From Azorinus chamasolen (lineage: Eukaryota; Mollusca; Bivalvia; Cardiida; Solecurtidae): a DNA stretch of 64,000 nucleotides. The notes below the pieces were generated by a model that saw only the letters and a list, made by a program, of their open reading frames with translations, was not told the origin of the DNA and did no database searches. The DNA lies in NCBI GenBank assembly GCA_963576725.1, contig OY755243.1, positions 81,579,945 to 81,643,944 of the forward strand. Reading direction: 5' to 3'. Below, one piece after another: positions 63,918 through 64,000 of this stretch (its first letter is position 1; each line of letters begins with the position of its first letter). The position numbers and the translations under genes are program-made.

Positions 63918-64000
63918 TCATGCATCATAAAATTTGAAAATGCAGAATTATCTCCCTTTCATGCTTTCAGAAGAAAATACAGTTATTACCTTCCTATACT

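Noticed and set aside
63960..64000. Next P4HTM exon at the window edge (minus strand gtaata donor near 63988)
   Set aside because: In the phase required by the following exon the visible bases give a stop codon, so I could not support it.
30..64000. Family-A/B palindromes as bacterial-type terminators or operators
   Set aside because: The DNA is animal genomic with spliced genes; the palindromes are dispersed repeats.

Overview
The window is animal nuclear DNA: AT-rich, with split genes, GT-AG introns and very dense interspersed repeats. Three conserved metazoan genes can be read exon by exon. The repeat types point to a bivalve mollusc: 'pearl'-like elements with TCCG/TCTG runs and internal tandem repeats of about 155 bp, tRNA-derived SINEs, and many short foldback elements. 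The species cannot be named from the sequence.

Layout. (1) 258-10,870, plus strand: the last five coding exons of signal peptide peptidase (HM13/SPP), entering from the left edge. It ends in a KKEK tail, followed by a repeat-rich 3' UTR of about 3.4 kb. (2) 10,870-13,675: intergenic, holding a pearl-like element, a chimeric foldback element and a SINE with a 13-bp target-site duplication. (3) 13,842-39,149, plus strand: a complete 13-exon OGFOD1 (ribosomal prolyl hydroxylase, 575 residues) with its promoter region. Intron 1 carries a 5'-truncated non-LTR retrotransposon (reverse transcriptase, FADD motif) and a GC-rich inverted-repeat element of about 0.7 kb. Introns 8, 10 and 11 carry large pearl-like elements. 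(4) 39,740-45,120: convergent intergenic space made mostly of repeats. (5) 45,289-63,225, minus strand: eight 3'-terminal coding exons of transmembrane prolyl 4-hydroxylase (P4HTM), including two EF-hand loops and the whole catalytic core. Its 5' exons lie beyond the right edge.

OGFOD1 and P4HTM are both Fe(II)/2-oxoglutarate dioxygenases and stand tail to tail. HM13 and P4HTM are ER membrane proteins, whereas OGFOD1 acts on ribosomes. No joint pathway is visible from the sequence.

The most distinctive feature is the repeat landscape. At least ten families of 150-450 bp imperfect palindromes fill introns, intergenic space and UTRs. Three families (A, B, C) run from CCC to GGG between TTAA sites, as expected of piggyBac-type non-autonomous transposons. 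Comparison with an unfilled paralogous copy inside the window supports TTAA target duplication. Families with different termini share the same hairpin apex (GCTCCT...AGGAGC). Insertions nest repeatedly, which gives a relative order of activity.
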